A program made the translations under genes and the position numbers. Shown here in pieces: positions 1 through 10,243 of a DNA stretch of 64,000 nt. The DNA is from Notolepis coatsorum (lineage: Eukaryota > Chordata > Actinopteri > Aulopiformes > Paralepididae), in contig OZ020594.1 in NCBI GenBank assembly GCA_963971535.1, positions 114,286,418 through 114,350,417 on the forward strand, given 5' to 3'. The first letter of the stretch is position 1, and each line of letters opens with the position of its first letter. A model generated the notes under the pieces. That model was not told where the DNA came from. It did no database searches and was given only the letters and a program-made list of their open reading frames with translations.

Positions 1-6
1 AACATA

Positions 7-283
7 GGTGTAAAGAACGAAGTGCAATTAGTCAAACTGTTTTGGGGGATTTATACTGTACTTGAGTAGTATTAGGTTTGCGGATTGGTCCTTGTGCAAG
101 ACTATAGAAATATAATCATTGTTACAACTAAATTGTACCCCTGTAACAGTCTTCTCCCAGAGTCCATACCCAACATGTGTGTGCAGGGGTGTAAAGAACG
201 AAGTGCAATTAGTCAAAAGTACATTTGTACTTTACTTGAGTAGTATTAGGTTTGCAGATTGGTCCTTGTGCAAGACTATAGAA
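7..283. repeat. Tandem duplication, two diverged copies
   Basis: Two direct copies, 7-109 and 188-283, both start with ggtgtaaagaacgaagtgc and end with cttgtgcaagactatagaa. The middle differs by indels. No gene is visible here. The stretch 284-588 is AT-rich with recurring agtactttta-type motifs, as in decayed fish MITEs, and has no coding signal. Confidence 0.7.
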
Positions 284-588
284 GGCGGGGATCTTTGATT
301 AAACACTGCTATCAGAAGAATAGACATCAGAATTTTTTTTTGTACTTTTAACTAAGTACATTTAAAAGTAGAAACTTTAGTAGAGACTTTTACTCGTGTG
401 TTTTTAGCCAGATACTCTGACTTTTACTTGAGTACGATTTTGAGACGGTACCCATACTTTCACTTAAAACTCCCAACATTTTGTGAAATTAGCTTACAGT
501 CTTCTCCAGAGAGAGACAAGATAGATACCAGTCTCCTCTCTGTGCGTCGAGTAGAAAGCTATCTGGCTGCATGTTAGCCTATAGCTTA

Positions 589-677
589 GCACAATGAATG
601 GAAGCGGGCATGACTGGTTAGCCTAGGCATTGTCCAACTAACACCTCTCCCGAAGGCTACCCAGTCATGCCCGGGGA
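589..677. repeat. Foldback element, partly truncated copy
   Basis: It starts gcacaatgaatggaagcgg and carries a loop and part of the reverse arm (ggctacccagtcatgcccg). The same sequence, with both arms intact, occurs at 36186-36287, so this is one member of a small foldback family. Confidence 0.6.
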
Positions 678-740
678 TGAGGGTGGGGATTGTTAACGGG
701 TGTGGCTGGGGGGGAGGGAGGGGGTGGGGGTGCGGATTAG

Positions 741-1129
741 CACCAGGCGCGGGGCTCTGCTCATAGGCGGGCGGCTCGTGGCGTGGCTCGTAGTCCTGGT
801 AGTCCTGGTTGTAGAAGCAACCGTCGCCCTCCATGGAGCTCCCCCCCTCCTCCCGCGTCACCCCAGCGAGGTGGCGGGTGGCGACCCTGACGGGGTGAGC
901 CATGGTGGGGTGGCGGGGGGGCGGCAGGGGGAGGCCCCTGGCCCAGGGGGGGCTCCGGAGAAAAGCGCCGGCGGGGCACCCCGGGGGGCGTGGGCATAGC
1001 CTTACGGACCACAGGGAATAGGTGATGTGGGGGCGTGGCGGGGGTCTGGGGGAGCTGTTGCCGGCCCCGGCGAGGTGTGCTGGTCCCCGACGTGGAGGGG
1101 ATGGGACTTCCACTCACCGAACTACTGCC
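741..1129 (-). CDS. cacna1a: Calcium channel alpha1A-like C-terminal exon (partial, frame-disrupted)
   Basis: This exon encodes part of the cytoplasmic C-terminal tail of a voltage-gated calcium channel pore subunit. Read on the minus strand, a TGTAG acceptor ends at 1130 and the frame opens with [19 protein letters not shown], followed by [14 protein letters not shown]. This run is highly characteristic of the Cav2 C-terminus; the following HITYS and PVVRKA fit CACNA1A better than CACNA1B. Two single-base shifts in C runs move HITYS into another frame and then back. A third shift further on is needed to continue into a frame with [19 protein letters not shown]. Either homopolymer sequencing errors or a pseudogene could explain this. 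The 3' end of the exon is not certain; a GTAAG inside the VVRK codons is a possible alternative donor. The rest of the gene would lie outside the window on both sides. Confidence 0.65.
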
Positions 1130-1185
1130 CTACACGAAAAGTGAAAAAGGCAAATAAAAAGAACGAACTACAAATTCAACGACAG

Positions 1186-1266
1186 AACGAAGACAGAAGA
1201 GAAGAGGATGAGATAGAGAGAGAGAGATGGAGAGAGAGAGAGAAGAGAGAGAGAAGGAAAGCAAGA
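1186..1266. repeat. Purine-rich (GA)n-like simple repeat
   Basis: The stretch is dominated by gaga and ggag units on the plus strand and lies just upstream, in minus-strand sense, of the calcium channel exon. From 1267 to 1650 I see no gene or recognisable element. Confidence 0.7.
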
Positions 1267-1651
1267 TAACAAAATACAACAAGAGCCACAGCAACAATAA
1301 TAATAATTTTTAACAATAATTTGTGATGCCATCACACAAACAGGCATTTAAAGGGTTACAATTCGAAAATGTATTGAATATGTGTTTTTTTGTATACAAT
1401 ACTTTGTGATGCCCATCACATACACTGTTCAAACATTCCTGCACCAGAATGCAGGAAATTAAGTCTTTGTAACAAAATAATGGTATTATGAATACATTTG
1501 CCTCCTGCGTGAACTGTGCATAGCTGAATAGACTGTATTTTAACGTCGGTCATATGGTGGTACTTGGAGAGCCAGCTACGTTCTCAGGTGGTACTTGGTG
1601 TAAAAAGTTTGAGACCAGGGTGGATTTTTCAATAGTCTTCACCGTGATAAA

Positions 1652-1818
1652 TCAATAAGTAAGGGATAATGTATAGCTGCGAGGTCATTGTCGCAAAATA
1701 ATTGACCGACACAGAGTTTAGAACACAGAGGCGCAGCCGAGGTGTTTTAAACGTCAGTGAAGGTCAATTATTTTGCGACAATGACCGAGTATAGGCTATA
1801 CATTATCCCGCTTATTAC
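1652..1818. repeat. Long imperfect palindrome, MITE-like
   Basis: The left arm holds gggataatgtatagc and ggtcattgtcgcaaaat; the right arm holds their reverse complements, ending in gctatacattatccc. The dyad continues to a centre near 1735. The outer motif ttattacatggc at 1812 recurs in inverted form at about 3448, beyond the hAT at 2053-3403, so the hAT may have split a larger palindromic element. Family not identified. Confidence 0.6.
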
Positions 1819-2003
1819 ATGGCTAACTTACTAACAATATACCCAATTAATTTTACACCATCGACAAGACGAGATCAAATGCAGACGCAGTTCTGTCGCT
1901 CCCGCTGTCATCGCCGGCAGCAGCCGGCAGATCTGTGGTCTGATTGCAGTGATGACAGTGGGCTTGATTGCTACAGCTGTGCACAGCAGTCATTATTGTT
2001 CGG

Positions 2004-2037
2004 CAGAGGTCCGTTATCGAGTAATAACGGACCTCTG
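2004..2037. repeat. Perfect 14-bp inverted repeat, 6-nt loop
   Basis: cagaggtccgttat at 2004-2017 and its exact reverse complement at 2024-2037 flank cgagta. It lies between the large palindrome and the hAT end and probably belongs to the same palindromic element. Confidence 0.7.
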
Positions 2038-2052
2038 ACGAGCGCTATTTAC

Positions 2053-3403
2053 CAGTGATGGGAATAACGGCGCTATAAGTAACTTCGTTACTAACGGCGT
2101 TCGTTTTTTCAGTAACGAGTAATCTAACGGATTACTCTTCCAATCTTAATAACGCTGTTACCGTTACTGCAAAAAAATGCGGCGCGTTACTATGAATGAA
2201 CCTGTTTCTTTCATCAGACAGATCTCTGCGCCAAGAGGCAATAATATGTTCTTCCTTGTTTAGTGGGCAGTGCGCGAGCCAAGCATACATGCTGACGATT
2301 GGCTGAGGTTGAATAAAATGTCATGGTAAGCCAATCAGAGGTGGAGGTGGGCGGGTGTCTAAAGCATCCAGAGTCTGACACACAGCGCGACAAGACAAGC
2401 GATCACTGATCAGTCAGCATGAGACCGCGGTCCGTGTAGTGTACGTTTTGAGCCCAAAAACGAATCCAACGAACAACACAAGCGACTCAGTCAACATGAG
2501 ACCGCGGGTCCATGAGCGTTTTGTGTTCACTCTTTGCAGCGCAGGGCACTGAGTGGCTCTACTGTAGTGCTGACAGCCTTATCAACAGTGCTGCACTTCC
2601 TGGTTTAATAGCACAGGCTTCAGGTGCTCAGATATATATATATATATATCTCTGTATGTCATGCATGTCTTAAATGTCATGATTAGATTAGTTTAGATGA
2701 TTCGATTAGATTCTTATATCTGTATGTTGTGTATGTCATTGATTGATTGATTGAAAAGTTTATTAACAGATTGCAGAATGGGTACAGTACAGTACAGCTC
2801 AATACATACTGTATACATCAATACATTGTTAAGGGGATGCAGACCAGAGAAAGACTTTTGTCATAAATGTCATGAATTGAAATTGGGGGACCCTGATGTA
2901 AACAAGACGAAACTCTTTCTCTGGTCTGCATCCCCTTAACAATTGTGTGTATTGAGCCGTACTGTATTGTACCCATTCTGCAATCTGTTAATTAAAATGT
3001 TCAATCAATCAGTATATATTTGTTATTTATTTTTGGTATAGTGCTTAACAAGCATAATTTAATGTTGCCCAGTTGTGGCCTGTTGAGGGGCAATACATAT
3101 CAAAAGTTCCAAAACATCTATTCTGTTTGTATTTGTATGATCCACTATATAAACATAGTAATTATAATATCTACATACATGGCATTTGATTGGAGGCTAG
3201 TCTCACTTTGTCCCACAGCAACATTAAAATAGTTTAGATTTGTGTATGTTGTTTATGTAAAAAAAAAACTTGAAAGTAACGCAATAGTTACTTTCTGAAG
3301 TAACTAGTTACTTTTATAATTTGTAACTGAGTAAGTAATTTAGTAAATTTTTGGAAGAAGTAACTAGTAACTGTACTTTTTTAAAGTAACTTGCCCAACA
3401 CTG
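2053..3403. mobile_element. Non-autonomous hAT-type element
   Basis: The ends are CAGTGATGGGAATAACG and, inverted, CAGTGTTGGGCAAG, the form common in fish hAT elements. The flanking octamers are ctatttac (2045-2052) and ttattgac (3404-3411), a 6/8 match that fits an old 8-bp target duplication. Subterminal regions are rich in gtaac motifs. No transposase frame is visible. The element carries an AT microsatellite (about 2630-2651) and an inverted pair of LINE tails. Confidence 0.75.
2735..3010. repeat. Inverted pair of short LINE 3' tails
   Basis: A minus-oriented copy (starting gattgattgattgaaaag, about 2738-2850) faces a plus-oriented copy (ending ttcaatcaatca, about 2875-3010). Both match the 3' end of the LINE fragment at 19590-20198, including the ccagagaaagac and cccattctgcaatctg motifs and the (TCAA)n tail. 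Together they form a hairpin-capable structure inside the hAT. Confidence 0.75.
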
Positions 3404-3564
3404 TTATTGACCAATCACAAGCAAGCATTTCGGCGAATGTGAAAACGCCATGTAATAAATTGTGATAGTGTAGGCTATTATAAGTGAAATAATCTGTCTG
3501 TAAAGAATTATTGGAAAAATTATTTGTGTCATGCACAAAGTATATGTGACAGACTACAACTTAC

Positions 3565-3700
3565 TCAAAATGATCTTGTCTCAAGGCCCGCTCTCTCCTT
3601 CCGCCATCTCTGTCTGATGCAAGCTGCAGCCACATTTTGATGCATTTGTCTATGTCTGCATCAGATGCACTTTTACTGCTGCCATTGCGTCTCACGGACC
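3565..3700 (-). CDS. Candidate coding exon, unknown gene
   Basis: On the minus strand a polypyrimidine-CTTTTAG acceptor ends at 3701 and a consensus GTAAGT donor begins at 3564. Between them is an open 136-bp frame containing RRNGSSKSASDADIDK and, further on, IKMWLQLASDRDGG. The product is charged and I do not recognise it. The exon starts with two bases of a split codon. The candidate exon at 18637-18699 ends with one base of a split codon, so the two are phase-compatible and would join through an Arg codon. The cct6a exons lie between them on the same strand, which makes a simple single-gene model awkward. It could also be part of a transposon gene. Confidence 0.4.
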
Positions 3701-3747
3701 CTAAAAGAAAAATTTTAAATAAGAATGGAACAGAAACTTTCTTTAAT

Positions 3748-3769
3748 GGGGGGGGGGGGGGGGGGGGGG
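3748..3769. repeat. Poly-G run of 22
   Basis: An uninterrupted G22 homopolymer. Length is likely to vary or be misread. Confidence 0.9.
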
Positions 3770-3942
3770 ATTTGTGCTCCAGACATTATGCCTGCAGACT
3801 GCAGGTTTGAGTTACTTGCACTCTCACACACAAATATTGGTTGTGCTTGCCCATTTGCATGTCAAGAAATATGGGCCAGGTAGGCACATAGTTGTACAGT
3901 ACTGTGATCACATAATCTGAATATTGAAAAATGTAGCTATAC

Positions 3943-4335
3943 TATAATAATAATAATAATTCATTTATTTTGTATAGTGCTTTTCAAAGACCCAAAGTCG
4001 CTGACAATAGGCAAAAAAGAAACAAAGAAACATAGAACCACAGGGAAACGGAGGACAATAAGAAATACACAGGAACATAAAACCACAAGTAACGGATAAC
4101 AAATACGGGAGTGAGTAGGGGAGACAGTCAGGAGGAGAGTAAGGGAAAACCAAGGGGGGTGGGGGGGGGCAGGAGAGGAGAGAACGTGGGGCAGGGGGAA
4201 ATGGTGGCGAGTTGGAGGAGGGTGGTTATGGGTAAGGAAGGTTGAATGCTTGGGAGAACAGGTAGGTTTTGAGTCTGTTTGTTTCTTCACTTGTTTTAAC
4301 TGTGAAGACGGCAAGTTTGTGGGAGCTCTTTGTTT
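3943..4335 (-). mobile_element. L2-like LINE 3' fragment
   Basis: On the minus strand a frame reading LAVFTVKTSEETNRLKTYLF, as at the C-terminus of fish L2-type ORF2, is followed by a short 3' UTR. It ends in the tagtgcttttcaaagaccc motif and an (ATT)n tail at about 3943-3960. It is 5'-truncated, with the upstream RT missing. A related tail lies at 55147-55250. Confidence 0.55.
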
Positions 4336-4339
4336 TACA

Positions 4340-4483
4340 TCTATAACACTGGATCAGTCTTTATTGTCGGCTATATCTACAACACTGGATCAGTCTTTAT
4401 TGTGGGCTATATCTACAACACTAGATCAGTCTTTATTGTGGGCTATATCTACAACACTAGATCAGTCTTTATTGTGGGATATA
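4340..4483. repeat. 36-bp minisatellite, 4 copies
   Basis: Four units of exactly 36 bp start with tctacaacactggatcagtc or a close variant; a partial fifth follows. Because 36 is a multiple of three, a 94-codon frame remains open through the array, but it has no other support as a gene. Confidence 0.85.
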
Positions 4484-4509
4484 TGGGATCAGTCTTTTAG
4501 TAGTCTCAC

Positions 4510-4582
4510 CATGAATGGAGTAGCTGTTTCTTGACACTGTAGTTATCCCAGACACCTGCATCACCTGCCACCATGGGTTCAC
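4510..4582 (-). CDS. cct6a: cct6a exon (penultimate-type), CCT zeta subunit
   Basis: A 73-bp exon of the cytosolic chaperonin TRiC/CCT subunit zeta, which takes part in ATP-driven folding of actin, tubulin and other proteins. The minus strand has a TTCACAG acceptor, then codons for [16 protein letters not shown] and VKKQLLHS, then a GTGAG donor. It joins the exon at 5125-5227 in frame, through a glycine codon split 1/2. The final exon (the segment starting TVIA in the family) is not visible downstream. The frame is intact and the splice sites are consensus. Confidence 0.85.
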
Positions 4583-5124
4583 CTGTGAAGACAAAAGATA
4601 ATTATGAACTCCCCAATACCAGTGGACCATAACCAAACAGTTATTTTTAGCCATGTGGGAATAGAGACGTGATTCTAAATGTTGACACCCACACAACAGC
4701 GCAGAATGACCTGTTCACTAAACAGGTCATAAAGTCATAAAGTGTAATCTTGTAAACTAAGATTACAAGTTTGTGCTGGTCCGCTGAATACATGTAGGGG
4801 AGAAGAGAGAGCTCTCCTAATGCAGAGGTACAGACCAGAGTTAGTATAGCACAGATATAGGAGTCCAGGGAGAGCTACAGTAGCATCCATGGGTGTTCTC
4901 TGTGCAAAAGAGATCACTTGAGGAAGTTGACGGATGTAGTAACGTTAGTCAGGGACAGCGTCAGAACTACAAGGTTTTGGTTTTTTGTATTTATTTTGAA
5001 TTCTAGAACTCTATAGCTTTCAGCAGAATGTTTAGTTCTCAAAACACACTGTACATCACAATGCATCCATTACTTTATCCACACCCCTAGTGTTAATGTA
5101 CACAGTGGGTGCAGTGTGACTAAC

Positions 5125-5227
5125 CTGTGCTCAGGTCCACTCCGACCAGCTGGCCAGACACATTGTACTCCGTCTGGAGCTTCACCAGAGTCTCCATAGG
5201 GTCATAGCCAGAGTTCTGGGCCAACAC
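5125..5227 (-). CDS. cct6a: cct6a exon, CCT zeta subunit
   Basis: A 103-bp exon with acceptor CACCCCAG and donor GTTAGT on the minus strand. It encodes [16 protein letters not shown] and then a stretch ending [12 protein letters not shown], matching the apical/equatorial junction region of CCT6A. It starts in phase 0 and ends in phase 1, compatible with the exon at 4510-4582, 542 bp downstream. The preceding exon (ending in DALLI..PK in the family) is not found in the window. The adjacent intron has taken in a SINE, a 12.4-kb LTR element and probably more, so the upstream part is either very distant or absent. Confidence 0.88.
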
Positions 5228-5459
5228 CTGGGGTGGTGAGAAAGGGAACGAGGGAAGAGTCATCATGGAATGAATGGAGGCTTTAATGAGGAACAAGAGG
5301 AACGAGACAAGTCCCCCCCCCCCTCCCGAATGATGAATTGGTGGTGTGTGACAAAATATACTGTAGCATCCATCAACACTTCTTGATTTGTAAGAAGTCT
5401 TTGCAGAAGAGCTAAAAGTAAGGACATTCAACATTCAGTATATGAAGGCATTTACAGGA

Positions 5460-5927
5460 GCGCGGCTACGTGGCGTAGTGGGCAAGGCGCTCGCCACGAA
5501 TACTGGAGATGCTGGGCTCGCCTGTTCGAGCCCAGCGCTCCACATTGCTTTCAGTTTAGCTAGTCATCCGTACTAATACACATTGACCGTATTAGGGGGT
5601 GGGAAACTGATGGGTGGGGATCGGGCGTTGTGGACAGCGACTCCTACAGGTCAGTTGGTGCGCCTGCGCAGTAGAATCAGGAAGTGTCGGGGGCAGCATG
5701 AGCCTCCCACGCGTTACTCCTCGCCACTGAGAGATCGCGCTGCGCAGGTGAAAAGATGCGACTGCTGTTACCTCAAGTACCGGAGGGGACTCGTGCTATG
5801 TATGACTTAGTCCACATTGCAGCCAGCTTGTGGGAGGCAAGAAACAGCGTTCGTGACAGGGGAGGGTTGAATTGGATGATACGAAATTGGGATGGAAGAA
5901 AAAATAGAAACATGGGAGAAAAAGTGG
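5460..5927 (+). mobile_element. tRNA-derived SINE, tail split by LTR element
   Basis: The 5' part looks like a tRNA: a box A-like tggcgtagtgggcaaggcg and a box B-like gttcgagccc. The body has ggacagcgactcctacaggt and the tail has aaattgggatggaagaaaa. The 18-bp sequence atgaaggcatttacagga lies directly upstream (5442-5459) and again at 18354-18371, beyond the LTR element. The SINE is therefore 5460-5927 plus 18343-18353, and the LTR element inserted into its A-rich tail. Related copies are at 16065-16560 and 43680-44118. Confidence 0.85.
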
Positions 5928-7508
5928 TGAAGTCACCTAGGGTCTATGTTCTGTTCTGATGACATCAGAACCAATACTCTGCGTTGTGAATTGCCCGTCC
6001 TAAAAGCCCTGGTACTTTCAAAAGACCATACTGGTCTTGTTCGACGGCAGCTAAGCAGGAGAAATGAAGGAGAAGTTGTACCAGCATCTGTTTAATTCAA
6101 AGTTAAAAGTGTAATCACAATGGTTCTTGTTCAATTAAAATAAAGAACACTATTGGCTTTAAGGTACCGAAGCACTATGCCGCTTGCCCTACTAATAAAG
6201 CAGATTAAAGTATGAATTGTCTTTGTTCTCTGTTGATAACAAAGACCGTGTTCTCAGTTCCAAAAGCTTCTCCTCCGTGTGTTCCTTTGTTCCTGCTGCC
6301 GCTCCGCTGTGTGAAGGTGAGTGTGGTCCTGTGTTGTTCCGTTTCAGAGGGTCCTTACAGTCACAGCACCCCATTTTATCCCTGAGCCAGAAACCCTGGG
6401 CGTGACGTCACCAAGTGACCTCACGCATAGGATTTCCACCCAATCGTGAGCATTCACAGAGCATTTGAAAAGGAGGTGGCCCTTTAAGCCCAACAGTTCT
6501 CGTTTGAATGTTTTAAAACTAGGTAAAAATAGTCTCAATATACTGGGGATTTAAGTCTTCAAAACAGTCTTTCTGGATTTAATTCAATAGATATAAACAG
6601 TTTATATTTAGCTTTAATTAATAATATGTTCCCCCATGATTTACCAAGACTCTTTAACCTAGAGACCACATTGTTTCATCTCATTCTGAAGCACAAACCT
6701 ATTTCCTCTTTAACCAGCTACCAGAGAATCTATATTCTATGTTATGGTTTTACAGTTATTACTGATCCTATAGTTAGTTACTGCATATTTTTGAAGTTAG
6801 TCTGCCCTTATTCTAACCCACCTTGTTATCTAATTCAGTGTCCAACTGGCCATAAACTTTCTACTTAATCTTAAACTGACAGGTTTAAACCGATCTATAT
6901 TATTCTGTTATTGTCTGGTACAGTATAAATGTCTAATATTACTTTAACTCTGTTTTTGTCCAAAAGTATTTTCCTCCATGTTCTTTGTGAACCAGAGGAG
7001 TTTTCCCCCCCATTATAGGGCTGGCTAGTCACCTCAATGTTGGGAAAACCGTTTTTTGAATCTAGACAACAGCTGGGGGTTGGCACCAGGCCGGGAAGTC
7101 TGTTTAGAGAATGAGCTTTTGCTAGATGTCCTAAATAACCAAACGGCCTATTGCCCCCACTGTATTGTGACAACTGTATGTAAATCTATTCAAGGGAGAT
7201 TTTATCAATGGTTGAAATAGAATCTCGGACGCTTGCCTCATCCTCCCCCAGCTACTCCCAACCATTTGTCTGGGGGCTCCATAAAGCCTTTTGTTCGAAT
7301 GTTTACCGGCAAGGGGGAAGTTTGGTCATTTTAAGCCTGTATTTAAATCTAAAAGGATTCCTGTTTGCCCACCTGTGGTTCCCCAGAAAGACAGACCCCC
7401 CAGTATCGGCCCTGACCAGAGATTATCCTAATGGTGAATCTGCCCAACACTTTAACATAGCAGATTTCCATAATAATTGGACAGTTTTGAACAGAGAATT
7501 CCACCACA
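5928..7508 (-). repeat. 3' LTR of the gag-only element
   Basis: 1581 bp, and nearly identical by eye to 16759-18338 (scattered substitutions and a few one- or two-base indels). The minus-strand sequence just before it ends in ACGGGGGAC, a short purine-rich tract suitable for plus-strand priming. Short open frames inside the repeat are not conserved products. Confidence 0.88.
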
Positions 7509-10243
7509 GTCCCCCGTTGGGGATTATATATCCCCACATATCTGTTAATATTCTCTCAATCAAACTGTTCGTACACCGTACAGATACCATAACCTTTTAA
7601 CCTTAGCAAAATCACATAAAAAACCAAAAAAACATTATTTTTCTACATCTCTTTCTTATGTATACTTATAACCACTCAAACATCTTTATTTTTAGTACAT
7701 TTTCATTCACTGTGTGCAGTCTTTGACACTATATTTCGTACCAGGATCAATTTCCACTGGTTTCCCTTGGGGGTGTCAAATTCTGACTTGGAGCCTGGGA
7801 GAAGGGGGGTCAATGTTTTCTGGATTGACCTGGCCACCCCCTCCTCATTTCTCAGAGACAGTGCAGATCAAGACTGCTGATCTCACTCTTAATGCTACCA
7901 CCAACTCTTGGCTTCAAAACAGGGAGGTAGAATCAGAAAGCCAGTTGACTTCCGATCCCTCCCCTTCTTCTGTCGAGGCCTCGTGCCTCGTGCTTTCACT
8001 CAAATAGGGGCATGACCCCCTGCTGTATTGGCCTGTTCAGTTGAACCAGGAGCTCTTCTCTCGGATGTCAGTTGCATCGATCTCAGGTGGGGTGATGAGA
8101 CCTCCCCTCTGGCGCTGTCATGGCTGTTGAGGAGGTTGTGTTGTCTCCTACAGTCGTCGCTGGCTCAACCCCCGTCGACCCTCGGAATAGTGGAAGAGGT
8201 TTGATTCTCCCCCCCCTCCGCCTGGTCGTTGATAAGGGCAATAGAGGCTCCACCCCCTCGCTCGATGACACCCGGTCAGTTGCTAAGGCCTTGCAGCCTG
8301 TCTGTTGACAGCCGGAGCAGTTGATGAGGCCTTGCAGCCTGTCTCCTCGTAGATTGCCTGTCATTTGGCCTCTCTCGTTCCCCTCCGAAGCCTCAAGATT
8401 CGGTCACTGCGTTGGCCGGAACTCTCAACGCTTGAGAGTTAGGCTTCTCCTGGATCTCTTGGTACCCGCAGTGTTGTGGTTCCCCATGGAACCGCTGGGT
8501 AGACACTAGCCAGTGTCCTGGATCAACAGTACCGATGGAGTCCTTGGTCTTCCTCGTACCACACACTGATGACTGCTGACTCCCCAATCTCCCATTCGTA
8601 TCCTGCAGTGAGTATATATCTCTTCGGTGGACAGCGCAGGTTACTTCTATCACAACAATTGATTGAGAATTCATATTTCCCTCCCTCAGACACTCTTTAC
8701 TGGTTTGACAACTTTCTTTTCTTTTCCAAATCATTTATCTATATATTTCATGGCTTCTAGATCGTTAATATTCAAAATTCAGAAAAATTCACATGGCTCT
8801 CATTATATTATGCTGATTATGCTGTCAAAACAGTATAACCCCACCACCCTTTGATGTGGAATAACATTCTAAACATCATACCTCCATTCCTGGACAGCTG
8901 CCTCGGGGCCCGGACAGCCAATACTGACGAGACCTCTCCCCCAGTAGTCCTACACGCACGGCAACAAATCACAGTCCGCTTTAAACACACATGTTTCACA
9001 CGCTCCGCCAGCCTCTAACAAGCCGTCAGAGTCCCCCACAAGCCAATTATCAATTGCACATGTCCACACCCTACACAAAGGCTATTTGGCCAATGGCGAC
9101 CAAAACCTACTGAGCTTATCAATGTACAGAGAATCATGTTTCCCAACATTTCACCAATCGCGACACAACCCCCAGATCCTAGATCTGGATTTTTAATGAG
9201 CGGAGAACAAAAACCATGAACCAGCTCTAGTCCATTCACATTGTTCTCAGACCACCATATGGACATATACTACCAGTCCTGCTGTGTCGCGATTCCACCC
9301 AGCCTGTCAGGTCCTAAGAAAAAATTGAGAAAAGAAACAAAATCAAAGAAAAACATGCCAAAACCACAAATGAAACAATAAACAAAATTTGTGAGCATTG
9401 CTTTTTCAACTCACTCTTAGAAACAAAATTAGCCTATCATCTAGGGGCGTAACCACCCCCGTATATACTAAGAAACAAAATGAAAAAATCTAAAGAATAA
9501 ACAAAATGAAAACTTCCGGCCTAAGGCAGGAATTGCTTGTAAAACACTAGGAAAGAAAAATAAGCAGAAATAAAAATAAACGCCTATATCTATTACTCAT
9601 GATTGTTGATGTTCGTCTATCAATATTTCTTAATTTCTTACCCATGCAGTCCACCCTTTGACCAAACTGATTATTGATCAAGCATGGATAGTCTACTGAT
9701 CACTAGCTGACGCAGTGTCACATAATTTCACTGTCTAATATTGAATACCTAATATTAACTGTTTAACCTAGTTCAGAGTCCACATGACCACAAAAGCCAT
9801 TGCGGTGACAATTTTTCTCTCTTTCTCCCATCTGTGCAGCTTGGCCAGGCTGCACAGGTGGGAGACATCAAAAATCGTCCACCATACCATTCTCTCTTAC
9901 GTTTTCCTTACTGCCACAGCAAGAGTTGATCAGAAACACTGTAGCAAAAAGGAAAATCCATGATTGGTATATTTCCCTACTGGGAATATTTGATTTGATG
10001 TTCTTGTTAGTCCGATTAGTTCATGCATCCGTCAGTTACTTCATCACTCCATGTTAGTCACCCATCCATTTTAGTAACTTCCACTCATGGCCTAATCACC
10101 TAACCCATCTATATATTTTTTTTTCTATTTTTATTCTAATCAGTAGTATATATTTTTTATTCAATTAATTCTATTTTTATTCTAATCAATTGTATATATT
10201 TTTTATTCAATTTATTTTCATTTTTAATACCTATCTATATTCT
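7509..10243. other. Non-coding interior of the gag-only element (3' side)
   Basis: No pol- or env-like frame is recognisable. A local tandem copy of aggccttgcagcctgtct occurs near 8285 and 8330. Two copies of an AT-rich unit containing attctatttttattctaatc lie at about 10120-10235. The stretch 9300-10240 is AT-rich and otherwise featureless. Confidence 0.6.

Noticed and set aside
5460..5545. Functional tRNA gene
   Set aside because: Box A and box B are recognisable but the cloverleaf is poor, and the sequence continues into a SINE body shared with two other copies.
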